This document shows positions 23,797 through 38,700 of a stretch of DNA of 64,000 bases, piece after piece (position 1 is the first letter of the stretch; the number at the start of each line of letters is the position of its first letter). Source of the stretch: Rhabditoides inermis (Eukaryota > Nematoda > Chromadorea > Rhabditida > Rhabditidae). The stretch covers positions 1,187,501 through 1,251,500 of the forward strand of contig CAWZYM010000151.1 in NCBI GenBank assembly GCA_963966185.1, in the 5' to 3' direction. The notes under the pieces were generated by a model. That model did not search any database. It was not told where the DNA came from and saw nothing but the letters and a program-made list of their open reading frames with translations. The translations under genes and the position numbers were made by a program.

Positions 23797-26700
23797 TCAG
23801 AGGAGCGTCTTGATGAGTTCGATGGCGGCGGTGAACTGAGTCCAGCAGTACGCCTCCTTCCCATCCAACACTCCTCCGAAACCCTCCACAAACTGCACGT
23901 TCGAGAGAAGAGCAGTCGGGTTCGCCTAAACAACACTATTCAATTTATAATTCTCAACTCGAAATTAGTCACAAAGAACTTGTGTTATCATCACACAATA
24001 ACACTATATCAATCGTCCATTCCCTTACCATATGTCCATATGTCATCCCTCATCGCAGTAAATATGTTACAACTTTTTCATAAACCACACCCCAATCTCC
24101 CAGTATAAATACACTTCACCACCACACCAACACCGTGTTCAATACGAATGTAATTCTCCGATCGCCGAACGTTCAAGACAACCAAACCTAACTGTAGTCA
24201 AACAAAATACATACAATAAAGTTGCGTATTGCGTGTACAATACATTCCTCGATTGCATGTCAATAAACACCCGATTGGCAGCACATATCCCCCTCCCCCC
24301 TCCCTCCCCCACCGACCTGTATGAGTACGTATACGAGGACAGGGGTGACCTCGTCTGCGGCGGCCGTCGACCCAGCCAGCGACACCAGGTTGCTGATCGT
24401 CGAACAACACCTGAAATGGAAATCAGGTTATGAACAAAATCTGCGAGTTCGTCCTCCCGCACACTACCCGCGCAAATTGTAGAAGCGACGCAGCCCGCGT
24501 TTTTGCATTTGCGACATTATCATTCAATATTCTGAATCAACCGTACTGGCATTGCAACTTCATTGCATACATATTCACACAGCGAAACGTTTTCGTTAAC
24601 CATTTGTCTTATTTCTCGCAAGATTATTCGCGCTACAGATATTCGTGCAGAGTGGAGAGTGACTGTGCGACTGACCTGACGACGCATGCCAGCTTGTCCC
24701 TGGCGCTCTTGTACGCGTTCATGATGGCTATCTCGGCCTGCGCCGACGGCCACGGGGCCTCGCCGTGCAGCATCTGCAATCCATCAAGCTTCACATTCTT
24801 TCCTCATAATCACATAATGTGGATAGTTTATGTTGTGCATTACTTCAAACAAATACACGATTGATATTTATTTACAGAGGTTGTGCCCGAGAAAAAAAAA
24901 ACTAACTTGTAATGTACCGGTTTTATTTGACTGTAGTTTAGCGCTAGCAACGAGTGAGACACGATGTGTGCTCGTAATCTAGAGATTGGGGATATGCGAG
25001 AATTATGCATAAATGTCCGATGCTAGATGTTATCTGGTGTATATATAAGAATTCATATCGGCATCGTAAAGCCTTTGATGTTTGAGACACTACTGCAATC
25101 TAAGTCATCATAAATCAAAACGCGAACATTTAGTGTGCTAAAAGCGATGTACTAGTACATTATATGCAATGTACTGTGTCAGAGGCAGGGTTCTAGTACA
25201 TTTTCACGCTGTTTTCGAACATTCAGTGGGCGGCAAGCGGTACTAGTACATTCTATGAACCGTTTTATGGGCGGAGTTCAGTACAAGTTCACTTTTCTCA
25301 AACATGCACTGTACGCTAGAATACACTGTGTTACGGGCCGAGTTCAGGCACCTTTTTCATGTTCTCGGTACAGTGTGTGCTCCTCATCCCGATACGATAC
25401 GTCATCGACAACAGAAGCACATATGTGTCTCACCTGTGGGATGCTGAGAGCAGGATGGTCTGGGCGGACCTGTCTGGCGAGGCGGGCGAGCGACCGGTAG
25501 AACACCTCGTCCCTCGACACATCCGCCTCCCCGTTAGGGTAGAACGCCACAGCGTGCACCTGACCAGACGAGATGTGAGAGCCCTTTTACCTACTACTAA
25601 TGATCTAGAAAGCGCTGGAGTGCCCTGTTCACAGTGGCGCACGCACGCACCTGTGCCATGGCGGCCCTCTCGATCGCCTTCTCTGCTCTCTCGACCATCG
25701 ACTGCGGCGCGCGTGCCCACATCGCAGTCGACGGCAGCCGGCCACACAGCACACACAGAGTGCGCGACAGCAGCTCCGTCTTCTCGTCCTGCAACAACAA
25801 GAGGACTGACAAAGCAGACAAGAGTAGTTCACAAACAAGTACAAACAAATTACATTCAAAATTCAAAGGTACCACACCAAATATGTTGCATTCATACTAT
25901 ACACCATGCGCTTTATTTTGTTCTCAATAGAAACAGGTTCTCATGCGATATTAAAGTGTTTCGCAAAATTAAATCAGTCAACTAGTGCAGCTAGAACAAT
26001 TCCTCTCCAAATATCATCCTCTTCACCCACCATGACGCGTAGCTGTTCAAACTCGGCGACGAAGCGGCGGAGTGCGTGGTCGGAGGAGAGGTGGAAGCCG
26101 ACCAGCTGCTCCACCAAACACTCCTGCGTCAGCACGCGGCAGCTGGAGAGAACGGGGGATGAGATGTTCGAGTGATGTGATGTGAGTGAAGTAGTGTGAT
26201 GTGAGATGATCACCACTCAACACATCTACAGCTGTAGAAACCATGAGAATCGACTGATGAAAAGTAATTGAGTGTAAAATACGCATCAAGACACAGTGAG
26301 ATAAGAAACTACATTTCGCGCACTAATTGCATTGTGAAAGTGATTGAAAATTGTAGTAACGTCCTCATGAATATTGATTGCATGCTCTCCTCTCCGACCC
26401 ACCCCCTCATGCGGCCCTCCATCCTGCGCACAGCCGCCTCTGCTCGCAGCAGCTGCAGCCGCTGTCTCTGCAGGTACTGCACATAGGCGGCCCGCGCCCG
26501 ACCCTCCTCCCGAAGCACGCGCACCACCGATCGGATACTGAAGGGGCAAGGATAATCGAATCAACACAAACACCTGAGTTAATTACTTGCGCTTCTCCAA
26601 TAACTCCATAAATCACCTGACCCTTATCATCATGTATGCTACCCACCCCTGGTCGTCGAACAGCTGCACAGTCCTCATGGTCTCTCTAATCTGTGGGAGG

Positions 26701-29700
26701 AGGGCCTCGGCGCGTCCGTGGACTGCCTCCGCCAGCAGCACACGCAGCACGGAGAGGAGGGCGGCTCGCTCGCCGCGCACGTTCCCACTGCAAGCAAAGC
26801 ATAATCTACTAATCAGCAAAAAAAACACGTTTCACAAATGCTACATAACTTTTCTAGTACAATATACCGGAAAATATCAATCATTTCGGTTTCTTTCCTC
26901 AAGTTCGAAGAACGCAAAGCCTCATACGACTAATCACAGTCCCAATATAATAATAATTTATTACAGTCAAGATAACTGCGCCACACAAAACTGACGTGTA
27001 GGTATAGTATGGTGTTGAAAGATGTTGTGGAAATGTCTCGTAAAAGTTGGGAACTTGGCATTTGATAGGAATCCGAAGTCTAGCATGACACCCGCCCCCC
27101 GGTGCCTGGAGGTGGCTGAGGAGGAGTGCGGGGAGGGAACCGCGTACGCAATAAGAGACATGCGTGTGAAGGACGGGTTTTTTTTTAATAATAATAATTT
27201 ATTACAGTCAAGATAACTGCGCCACACAAAACTGACGTGTAGGTATAGTATGGTGTTGAAAGATAATATGAAATGTTATGGAAATGTCTCGTAAAAGTAT
27301 GTATACCAATCTCCCCCCCCTTATGTATACCAATCTCCCCCCCCCCCCCCCTTCCACTCACCCCACTCCTCCGGCCACTCCACCAGCCATCTCCCTCTCC
27401 CCGCCACCGCAGCTGCTCAACACCAGACGAAGCTTCTTCTTCGCGTCCACAAACGCCCTGCAAATAAGCACAGTGTATTCTGGACTTATCCCGGTTTATC
27501 CGGGTCAGATCAGTCGGCTAGTTGGATGTGAGGGAGGAAAGCGAGGGGAGGGGTGCGGATGGTGTGTTCTGTCTGCTTCCTTACCTGCACCCTCGCACAT
27601 TGTCGGGGTTGTAGTAGGGCGATAACTGGGGCGGCGGAGCCGGAGCGTCTTCCAGTGGCGGAGACTGCAGAGCAACATTCAAATTGATTGGTGATATAAT
27701 ATTCATTACCTGAACATTGAAGCACGAAAAAACTCTACTCAACTACATCCGCCTATAACCATATTTACTCCAAATCAGTAATTCCTTTAAGTTATTGAAG
27801 AGACTCACAATCTACCAAACACAAGCAATCAACGAAGCCTACTTCCATGGTGTAACTGAGGGACTAGCAACCCACCATATTATGACCACGTGTGATTTTG
27901 AATAAACGAATCAACTTGTCAATTTCTCTGAACCGACCATATCCTGCCCTGCTCCTCCCACATCTACCAGCACAGCGACGTCGGGCTCGCGGCGCGCATA
28001 CTTGGCGAGGATGTCGTCGGCAGACAGGGCGGGGCCGTCCCCTGCCACTCCTCCCAAGTCGCCCACCGACTGACTCGCCGGCACTCCCCCTACTCCCCCT
28101 CCTACTCCTCCCAGTGCATTCGACACGAGGTCAGAGAGGGTCGACGAGTGAGGCATGCCGCGCAGAGACGACGAAGACATGCCTGTAATCACGACACTTA
28201 TTTTTCCCAATCAAATGATTGTTCTTTTTTCGTTGCCATGATTACAACAAGCGTATAGTAAATATTTTCTTGTTTTTGATATTACACTGACAACCTGAAA
28301 CATCCGTTTCACCAAATGAAGAACTACGTAGGAAAACCATGCGATTCAATACAAGGTTTTTGAAAACTCAAAATATGTTTCATCATTTCCTTGACTTAAA
28401 TAACGTGTCAGTTGTACGAACACATAATTCTTGATTGACAGAAACCACTGGGCACCCAAATTCCCCAACCCTAATGTTCGTTTCACATCTGATTAAACAC
28501 GCCACGAAAATGTTTAAGCCGTTCACTAACCACAAATACCACAAACACAACCAATGTCACCCACCCTTCCTCATCTTGTCTCCGAATCGCTGCATGCCCT
28601 GGAAGAGGGCCATTTTCTTGCGCTGGATGGAACCAGCGGCTCCGAGCCCACCGTGCGACGGACCCGCACGGTCGTCGTCCTGCAAATACACGCTACTATT
28701 TCTGTTCCCGTTCAATGATCTTATTTGTAAAAAATGCTTTAATTTCACAATTTTCCTCTCATTTGAGTGTAGTAATGCTATAGAGACTATAGTCGTCGCC
28801 TGGTGGATAGTTTCTGTTATTGCCAGACGGGGTCAGTTGGCGAAACTCAGTTTTGAGCGAGAGAGGCCAGACAGCGCGGGCAAATGGTCGAGTGTCGCGC
28901 GGCCTCTTTGATTCGCATGCCGGCTTCTTTGATCAATATTATCGTTTGAAAGCGCGCGCTTGGGTCTCCTCACGACTAGAAAGTAGATCGAATGCGACTC
29001 GAGGGTAGATCGATTTTCTACCGTAATCTGGCGAACTATCTCCCAGAATAATATTATAGATCTCCGACTGATGAGGAGGAATTACTGGCAGAACATAATC
29101 ACAATGTTCATACAACCAGTGAAACATACCTCACACAGCATAAAAACACCAACCTCATAGTCATCCATTGCACCATCCACACCATTGGATACAGCCGGAC
29201 TGGCTCCGCCCCCAGCAGCCCCGCCCACCGGTGGTCGGTCGGGGATGGGCGGCGGAAGGGGAAGGCGACGCGACGACGACGACGGGCCAGCCACATCGTC
29301 CACGTCCAAAGAGTGCTGCGACTGAAAAATAAAATTCACACCAATACCACTAATACCATAAATCCCAACAACAATCCATCTACTCACACACACACCATAA
29401 ATCTCAATAACTATTGAAAGCAATAACACTGACCGCAATCCTGGGTGGCACTGGCGGGGGCGGGGGCTGTGCCCCTCCCGCTCCTCCTGCAGGCAGTGCC
29501 CGCAGCAGCGGACTCGCACCCATCACCATGCCTTCCCTTCTTCCTCCCGCCTCCGAGTCGCCCGCCTCGCTCCTCGAATACACACTGCTGCCGCTGCTCT
29601 GGCGACGCATGCGCGCCTCCACGCCCGCCTCAAATCCGTTCCATATCGATAAGGAAGCGGGAACAAGTTGACGTTTATACTATCATAGTATCGATCTGTA

Positions 29701-32700
29701 CCAATAAGTTCTGTACTATTTGTTCACGATCTTGTAAAAAATAGCAGCTTTTTACTATCAGTATCACACCCACCCACCTGCGCGACCAGCTCCTCTCCCC
29801 CGTCCCCTCCCTCTCCTCCTCTCTCTCCTCCCCCGCCTCTCTGCGGCACAGGAAGCTCCACATCGCCAGGGTCCACTCCTCCTCCTCCTCCTCCTCCTAC
29901 GCGTCCTCCTCCGCCACCACCGACACGCACCTGCAAGACATCCTCTCTCTCTCGCACCCCCTCTCCCCTACCGTACCTCCGGGCGCTCTAGCTACAGTGT
30001 CTACTGTACTGTCCACCCACCACATCTGCCTCGCTGTCACTGGCGATCGCATCGAGAGACCACGTGTCGCTCCTGTCCTCTGCCGATGGGCCGCCGACAG
30101 CCGACAGAGAACCGCTGAGACGACACAACAATCCACTTCACTATCTCACACGATCGGCGTTAGAATCGAACGAGGTGGGAGCTAGCAGCTACTGCACACT
30201 CCACTTCTATTAATCACAGCAATCAAGGAATATCCATCCCGAGCGCAACAACTATTTCAACCACTGCACTACTCAAATCTCTCACGCATCACACCAATCA
30301 ATGCGTCCTTGTCATTGTTGTTCACTCGCAAAATCCAACTCACCAACCATACACTTCAATCATTCCACTACCCCAACTGCTACTTGTCAGAACAATTGGC
30401 CTTTGTCCTTCTCTCTCTCTCACTCACCGATTCCTCCTCGCTCCCCCTCCTCCTCCTCCAGCGGCTGCTCCTCCTCCTCCTCCTGCCACTTGTAGCTGAT
30501 CCCCTCCCCCTCCTCCCCCAACCACCACTGGCACCAGTACAGGCACAGGCGGAGGCGGTGCGGGGGCGAGGTGCGCAGCCGGGTGTCCGCCGGGCGGCGC
30601 CGGACCCTCGTCGTCCGAAGCCACCACGTTCGTCGACCACGAGTCAGACAGAAGCGAGCGCTGGTCGTCTCCTGAAATCAAAGTATCACAGTCATTCACA
30701 GTTCACAAATCCCGTAAACAATACGCTTCACAAAATTCTCAAAACACCAATCTCATCCAAGTTCAACCAATGAGAAGTTGAGAGACTATCCACAACTCAC
30801 TGTACGGTCTGTTGCCGGCACTGGCGGGGAGGCTGAACTTGCCGAACTGTTCCTCGAGCCCGTCGGCGTTCTGCTTCCTCGCCGTGACTGGCAGGCGGGG
30901 CAGCTGTGCCCGCGCCTCCTCGTCTACCACACCCACAGTGGAGGAGGGGGCCGGGGGCTGCACCGCGCCCACTGCAATACCAGTATACTAATTAACATAA
31001 TAATTGGAACGAATTTTTAACAACTTGTGCAAAATACTACTACTTTCACACAAATAAACATAATCAAAATTATGAAGTATGAGTGAGAATAATTTGTCCA
31101 TGAACAACAATGTAAGTGACTCATCCTGCACCAACACCACTATGTACTAAGTTTCACCAACTCACCATACCACAAAGTGCCAACACGAGAACAATGTCTT
31201 TTTTAAAAACTCCAAAAATCAGTCATCAGTCCATCGAATACGACGACATCATAACTCAAACCCCAAAAGTGAGAACTAAACCCACCGTGCACCATCTGCC
31301 GCTGTCCATCAATGGCCGCCTCTCCGGCGGCGATGCCCCCCTCGCCGTCCTCCTCGCCCCTGCCCTCCCTCCCCTCCTCCTCGTCGTCGTCGGGGGGCGC
31401 CTGGCTGAGGGGCGTGCCCCGTCCACTCAGGCTGGGACTCGCCCGCCCGCTCCCCGCCACACTCTCCCCGTCCGGCAGCGTCGACGCCCCGTCGTCCTCC
31501 ATCAACATACTGCAACAAATCAGTCTCACATACGTAAATGTGTGCACACTGTAGCGCAACTCAATCACTTCTTTTAATTAAGAAAACATTAAAAACGCTT
31601 CATCAAAAACTCCTACATACACGCAAATACTTGAAATGAATACCTTAATCCGATTCAAAATCATATCCCAATCCTCTCCTCGTCTATCCGCCACCCCCTT
31701 CCCCCTCACCGTTCCCTCTCCCTCTTCTCCTCCCTGCCCCCTCACCGTTCCCTCTCCCTCTCCTCCTCCCTGCCCCCTCTCTCGCCGCTGCTCAGACTCG
31801 CGTCGTCGTCCACGTCATCCTCCTCCTCGTCGTCGTCGTCTATGAGCATCTCCGTGCACTCGCTCATCGCAGAGCCCACTGAAACAGCGGTTCAACATAT
31901 GCGCCCACTCTACACAACAAATCAAAGCATTGGTATTAAACTTCTACACGTACGTTTCACAAGCACCTATTGTTGATTAACATATTGCATACGCCAATAG
32001 TTGGCCAAATTTATTCTCCATTTCTATTAATATTTACTCACCCACACTCTCCGTGTCCACAAAACGGGCGCGCTTGCCCGACGCTCGTTTGGCATTCTGA
32101 AACACATATACACGCCTTCACTCCTATGATGTCTTGCACTGTTTCTAACATGTATACGGTATTTAACTTATACATGATCGTAATGGTACATTCTCTTGCG
32201 TACCTTCTCTCCCCTCTCCTTCATGAACTGCTGTTCTTGTTGGATGGCGAACGCCTCCTCCCCGTCCTGCATGGTGAAGACCACCACTTGCAGCTGGGCG
32301 GGCGACAAGGAGGAAGGGGGAGGAGGCGGGGAGGTGGGCTGCAAGGGGTACGGTATTCGAGATACAGTGAGAAGTCAGCAACTTGGTATTGCAACTGGGT
32401 ATGGCTGCAAGTGGTACGCTATGCGATACACAGTGATCCATCAGTCAGCAGAATCGGAATTGTCCCGGTGACTCAACCAAACACTACATACTTTTGTGAA
32501 ACGTAACTATTCTTTCCACCGAAATGGCGAAATGAAATGAAGTAGCAAACGCACAAGCTAACCGGGTTGAAATCGCGAATCGACCTCGTTTTACATGCTA
32601 TCCACGAAACATAACATCTCAGACAAAATCATCGGGTGTCGCGCGCGGCAATACGCCGTTCCCGGGACTCACGCGGGGCAATACCGGGTGAAACGCGGGG

Positions 32701-35700
32701 CAATAGAAAATCGCGACAATATCGGGAGTCGCGCAATTGTCGCGCGTGACAATTAGAACTCAATTCGGCGGGAAACAATTATTTGAACTTGGCGTCTCTT
32801 TTTCGCGCAATCACTACCGGTTCGCATTATTTTGTTATTGATGTTTTCAGTTTTTATATTGTTTGTTGATTTGTTTCGTGTTATTGTATGTAGGTGTGTT
32901 TTCCTGACCTTACGTGGGTGAATCGCTACGAAGGCAAAAGTGTAAGTAGGTTGTATAGTAGGTTGTATATTCCAGTGATATAGCCATTTCATACTTTTCG
33001 TGCAATTTCTGATATTACAATCTTCCTGTCACAACTACCGTAGCCGTAACTAGGCGAGTAATTCTTTCATGGGGCTACCCGGTAGCACCGAACGCTTGTT
33101 CGGATTTCTGCGGCTCGTCTCACGCATAGAGTCTATCGTATAGACTGAAACCCGAGCGTTCAACCATAACGAATTTCAATACCAGCGATATGGCGATGTT
33201 AGAAGGTTGATAGAGGCGCTTCAAAAAAAAAAACGTAAGAGAAAGCGCAGAGGTCCGAACAAGCTTTCGTGTATATTGAGTAAGAACTCCCGTCATGATT
33301 TGTTCTCATGTTGTCAGTTGTGCGTTGCAGATCACCAGTCTTCTCCACCTAGTTCACAAGGACTCTGGACTGCTCGTACCGAACGGATCATGTAGACGCT
33401 CTCCCACGTACCAGCCGCACCGAGCGGTAAGCCAAACGCGCGCACTGACGTGCTGCACTTCATATTTCTAATGGTTGTGAGTACATATCGCTAACTCAGA
33501 GCCCCAATGTGAATTTTGTACTACGTGTTGGATTGATGTTGTGTAGTCACATGTGTACTCAACTATACTGGGATCACTACCTCATTCAAATTTCACTCAA
33601 ACCAGTTGCAAAGTACATAGATGCTAATATGATTTACATTTCTAATAAGCTGAAACGTAACGGTATGCAATTAGATTATCTTTTAGTTTATGTTGATACG
33701 AACTGTTTTCAGTGAGTTGGTCCCGCTAAGTGGATCTCTACCTACCACTACCACCGAGCCATTTAGAGCGAAACCTGCGAAGGTGAGTATGCATCGTATT
33801 GATTGAATTGATTACACTTACGTGTGTTGCAGAACGAATGCTCCAGTCTCGTGCCTCTCGATGCAAGCTACACCGACAACCAACTGAAGAAGCATCGTAC
33901 TCACCTACCCTCTCAAGCCCACAGAAGGCCGTCTGGACGTATCAAGATCATGTGTCCATCTCATTTCCAATGTGCATTATAAGAGAGCATATCCACATTA
34001 TTGCATGTCGAAGTTGTCATGTTGTCGTGATAGGTACCCTTTATTGCCATGTGTCTGATGGTGATTGTATTGAATTGTATTACAAATGCATTACATAATG
34101 AATCATTTTGTTATTCTTGCTAAATTTGAATGAAGAATGGAAAGGGGAAAGGAATGGGAAGCGAAGCGATAGTGAGAAACGTGCGTGACAATATCGCGAC
34201 AATACCGCGGCAATATCGCATTGTCGCGCGGGGGAATACCGGGAGTCGCGCAATGATCACTCGTGACGACCCGATATTACCCCGCGCGTCCCCCGCTATC
34301 CTAGCGCGCGACACCCGGACGTTTTTCTTGGATTCTCAACATACTTCAATACCACATTTCTCGTACCAAAAACACAAATCTTCTCACTCATTAGCTCATA
34401 TCCCCCTCCTCACCTTGCCCTCCGCTCCCAGACTGCTCTGCTGCTGGAGCAGTCCCCGTGCCCCCTGCATCCTGTCCGCCAGACTCCTCAGCCGTCCCCC
34501 TCCTCCCGCCGCCCGCTGCGGACTCGGAGACTCACTCGCCCCACACGCACGGCCTTCCGACACTGGAAAAGATTGATTACGCACATTATATTCTCAAGAA
34601 AACTAGTCGGCATTGCTCAACTCCCTACCAGTACCAGAGCAATACATCCCAAACATGAAACATATAAATAGTAGAACAGATGGCTCGTTAATTGATCCGT
34701 AGTCACTGACCGGCAAACTGTGCGGGCAGTCTGCGTGTGTGCTGCTGCAGCTCCCGCTTCGTGTCCTCGCACGTCACTCCATCCAGACAGGGCGACTTCA
34801 GGAGGCACATCTAATAGACATTCAATCAATGTGTACAACATACGTTACTCACCAACACTAAAAGAAACTATGCCGTTTTTCGAACAATATTATGCTTCCC
34901 ATCTTTTCATATACCCCTAAGCAAGTAAATTTCAGTTTCAAGAAACATCGAAAACAATCAAACGTGTTTGGATCGCAATCAATCGAGTGCAAGCTGTGTG
35001 AGGAACCAAAAAAACCCAAATCAAAATATCAAAATGACCGACCAGGGTGTTGACTTGGGCGACGGATCCGATGAAGTGTGTCCTGTGGATGTCGCCTCCC
35101 CCTCCCCCTCCCACTCCTTCATCCATATCAGGCAGGCGGCGAGCCAACAGGGTGGGAACCAGGTCGCAGATCGGCGACTGAAACCATTATCCTTAGTTGC
35201 TTTAATTCTTTCTCTTTAGTCATTCCTACTTCTTCCCCCCCCTTTCTACGTACTAAGACTGACAGGAAAATATCGCCAAAACTGTAGTTCGGAAAAGGCA
35301 CCACATTTATTTCATCAATTCAAGGCAAACTACGTTTCAGTCACTCTACTCATAAATCAGCTTTAATGATCAATTAACTCCTCTCATACGTAAGAATATT
35401 AACTAATGGTAATAAAGCATCGACCAAACTGAACAAATTCGCATTCCCAAAGCCCTAAACAAACAAAGACAACGACTACGTCTACGTGTGTACGACCTTC
35501 TTCCTGCCCGCACTCACATCGACAAACTGCTGTGCGACGGCGTGCATGTGGAGGGGCGGCGGCTCCCTCCGAGACACAGCCATCACCTGCACGATCTGAC
35601 CCAGCTGCATCAGGTTGAACCTGTCAAAGGGCCACATGCATTACAGTACATTACACTACATGATACATTCATTTATATTCTGTTAATTAAACGTCTCTGC

Positions 35701-38700
35701 CGTCGTTCAGAAATCAATACTGAGAAATCAATACCTCCGTTTTATGTATGTTTCTATACCCTTGAATAGCTCTAGTCGAAATTGTCAAAGTAATCGTAAG
35801 TGAAAATAGCATAACATAAACATCCCGGTCCCAATCTACCTTATGCAACAATCTAGCGGACAAACGTTTCGCAATCCCTACTAAAGCAAAACTGATCACA
35901 CATAATTCAATAAGATCTTCGAAAATACTGGGTCATAATTCGCCCTCCCCCACCTGGCAATGTAGCTGATCGGTGTGTCGCTGATGACGCCGAGGAGCTC
36001 CGGGTTGGCCATTGCCGGACACAGAAGACACGTCACCAGCACGTCCGAACAGATCAATTCAGCCTGTAGAGACAGGGAGTGCATTGTTGTTGATCAGCCC
36101 AATTCCGACATGCTCACTTTGGTATCACACAGTCAATGGTGAATCGGGTAATGTATTCACTAAATCATCCATGACATCTACGCATCACTCGGTAGATAGT
36201 ACTAATAACGAAAAAACACAACTAATTCAAACAACGGTGGCACAACAACCCTCCTGTCCAATTTTGTTTCTCTTTCCCTTCCAACACATTATCAAAACAC
36301 TTTCTTTCATTCTATGACATCGATGTTTCAATCAGTGCTAAAAACACCCAACCCATTAATCAACAATGTCAAAATCAGCAACTCATGAAGTAGGATTTCC
36401 CAATATCGATACTCGAAATTCGATTGCATCACACCTTCCCCTACCTCCACTAGACTTGCTGCTGATACCATCACATTTCGCACACCACACCACACCACAC
36501 CACACCACACCACACCACACCACTCCATTCCCCGTCGTATCCCTCATCTACCTCCCGAGGCTGTTCACCTGCTGCATCCCCTACCTGATGTTTCATTTCA
36601 TCTCTCTCTCTCTCTCCCTCGCCCCCTTCCCCTCTCTACTCTCTCCCCCTACCTGATGTTGTCCGACGCGGGGCACGAGTCTCTCGTGTATCCTCTGCAG
36701 CAGGCGGGTCAGTGCCACTGGGAAACACGCCATCGCAGAGCAGATGCCTGCAATACAATCATATCATTACACTATATGACAAATACATCGCATGTACGTT
36801 TCACAATCCAATCATAATAGATATTGTGAAAAAACGCAATTACTATTTATTAAACAAAACAACGAAAAAACACACACCCTTGATGAACGAATTCGCTAGC
36901 AGCACGAGTCGCTCGAGGATCTGAAATGAACATGTCTCTTCTATTCTCCTCCTCACCCTCCTCACAAAACACCTGTTTTTCTAAGCTCATGTCAACCTGA
37001 CTGGATCATTCAGTATCAAACCGAGGTGGAGCACTCACCAATGTACATGTCCCCTCCCTTCCTCACCCCCTGCCTGTAGCTGGCCAGTCTCTTGGCGTAC
37101 CCGGCACTCGTCGGATCCGCCCCGAACCTCCTCGCCCGGTCCGTCGCGTTGAAGCGCTGCGGCGTCTGAACCACCATGTTAGCGATATTAAAAACAAATA
37201 AAATCGGAAGTTAGCAATACGTTACAGCCAACTGATAAGATTGTAACTATGAAATCGTGACAATTTACGCTGTGTGGCATTTGCCACGTCAGATACGTTA
37301 CAATCACCAACTAGTTCGATACCACAACAATACGATACAATGAAATGTCGACGTATGTAATCATTCTCCTCTCCCATCCCCATCCCACCTTGCTGGCGTC
37401 TATATCGAGAAACGTGTCGTCCTGGCACAGCACCTGCATCACAGAGTCGTGCAGCGCAGCTGTCACGTAGATCTGCAAAGAACAGTTGATGACTAAAAAG
37501 ATTATAATTCAAGTTATTATGAACATCAAACGAAAAAAAACACCGTCAAGTAATATATGAAGACACCCACCTTGACGGAGAAGAGTCCATCGCTGAATAG
37601 GCGGTACAGACGACTGAAGGAACACTGCGCGCGGCGGAGCAGCCTAGAAGTTCTCTCCATCGCCATGCTTCATCCCCTCTCCGCTCATCGCGCTCTCTCA
37701 CCTTTCCTTTCTCCCCCTTCTCTCTCACTCTCTCTCTCACTCTCTCCCTGCATCCCTCTCCCCCCCTCTCTCCCTACATCTCTCTCTTTCCCTCCCTTCA
37801 TCTCTCCCCTCTCTCTCTCCCGCCCTCTCTCCCCCCCCCTCTCTCCCTCTCCCCACCTCCTCGGATCGTCAGCAGTTGCCAGTTGTTGATCGACCAGCTC
37901 GCACAACACCGACAGAACACGACTGAAATGTGAAAGTTAGTAATTAAATTATTAATTATCTTACCAGTCAGAAATAAGTTTCTCAAAAACGATACATTAT
38001 GTCAGGAGACATAAACCCTAAAGGACCGTTTATAATTACTTTTCAACACGCGCGCCATCACATGTTCTTCACAACTCGGTTTCGGAAGTCTTTCTCATTC
38101 TCCCTCTTTCCCAACACACCTCTCATCTGCGGCGAAAACGGCGTGTCCGTAGACGAGCGAGTGGATCGACATCACAGCCTCCTCACTCGACACGCACGCC
38201 TCTTCCTGCAACCTCCACCACTATGTTCATCCCTCCGGCGTCACATGCTCCACACCTTTCAAACAAAATATGTTTAATAATAGCTGTCGCACAAGATCAT
38301 TTTCACAACTTCTGAAGATTGTCCTTCCCACACACTGCTCGCACACACATCGTGCGAGAAACATATCGCGAAAGGGTAGATAAAAATCGGCAAATAGCTT
38401 AGAAAAATATTGTATTCCCCCGCACACCTCTCTTCCATAATACCGTGATCAAAACAAGATATCACATCCCCTCACCCGCGGATCCCGTTCAAAATCACAG
38501 TACCCAAAGGCACAGTACTACACTATACAGACAATACCGCATCTCTCCAACTACACTTCCCATAATGCAGTAATCATAGTACCCAACCCACCTGTACATC
38601 AAGCCCCGCCAGCAGCTGCGCCACTGCCGTCGGTCTCTCCAGCAGGCACTGCAGCAAGGCGGCCACGCTCGAGTGGTGGTGGCCCAGCACGCGGTACGCC

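Noticed and set aside
27032..27180. Extra GAPVD1 exon between the two direct repeats
   Set aside because: The flanking exons already join in phase and match the family at that point, and this segment does not resemble any part of GAPVD1.
36583..36660. Alternative exon edge at a second CCTACCTGATGTT near 36583
   Set aside because: Only the copy at 36653 continues into sequence coding the conserved RasGAP segment; the other is followed by pyrimidine-rich intron.
37039..37066. Longer version of GAPVD1 exon 9 ending at 37039
   Set aside because: It leaves one extra base, which breaks the frame of the next exon (ILERLVLLANSF). The donor at 37067 keeps the frame.
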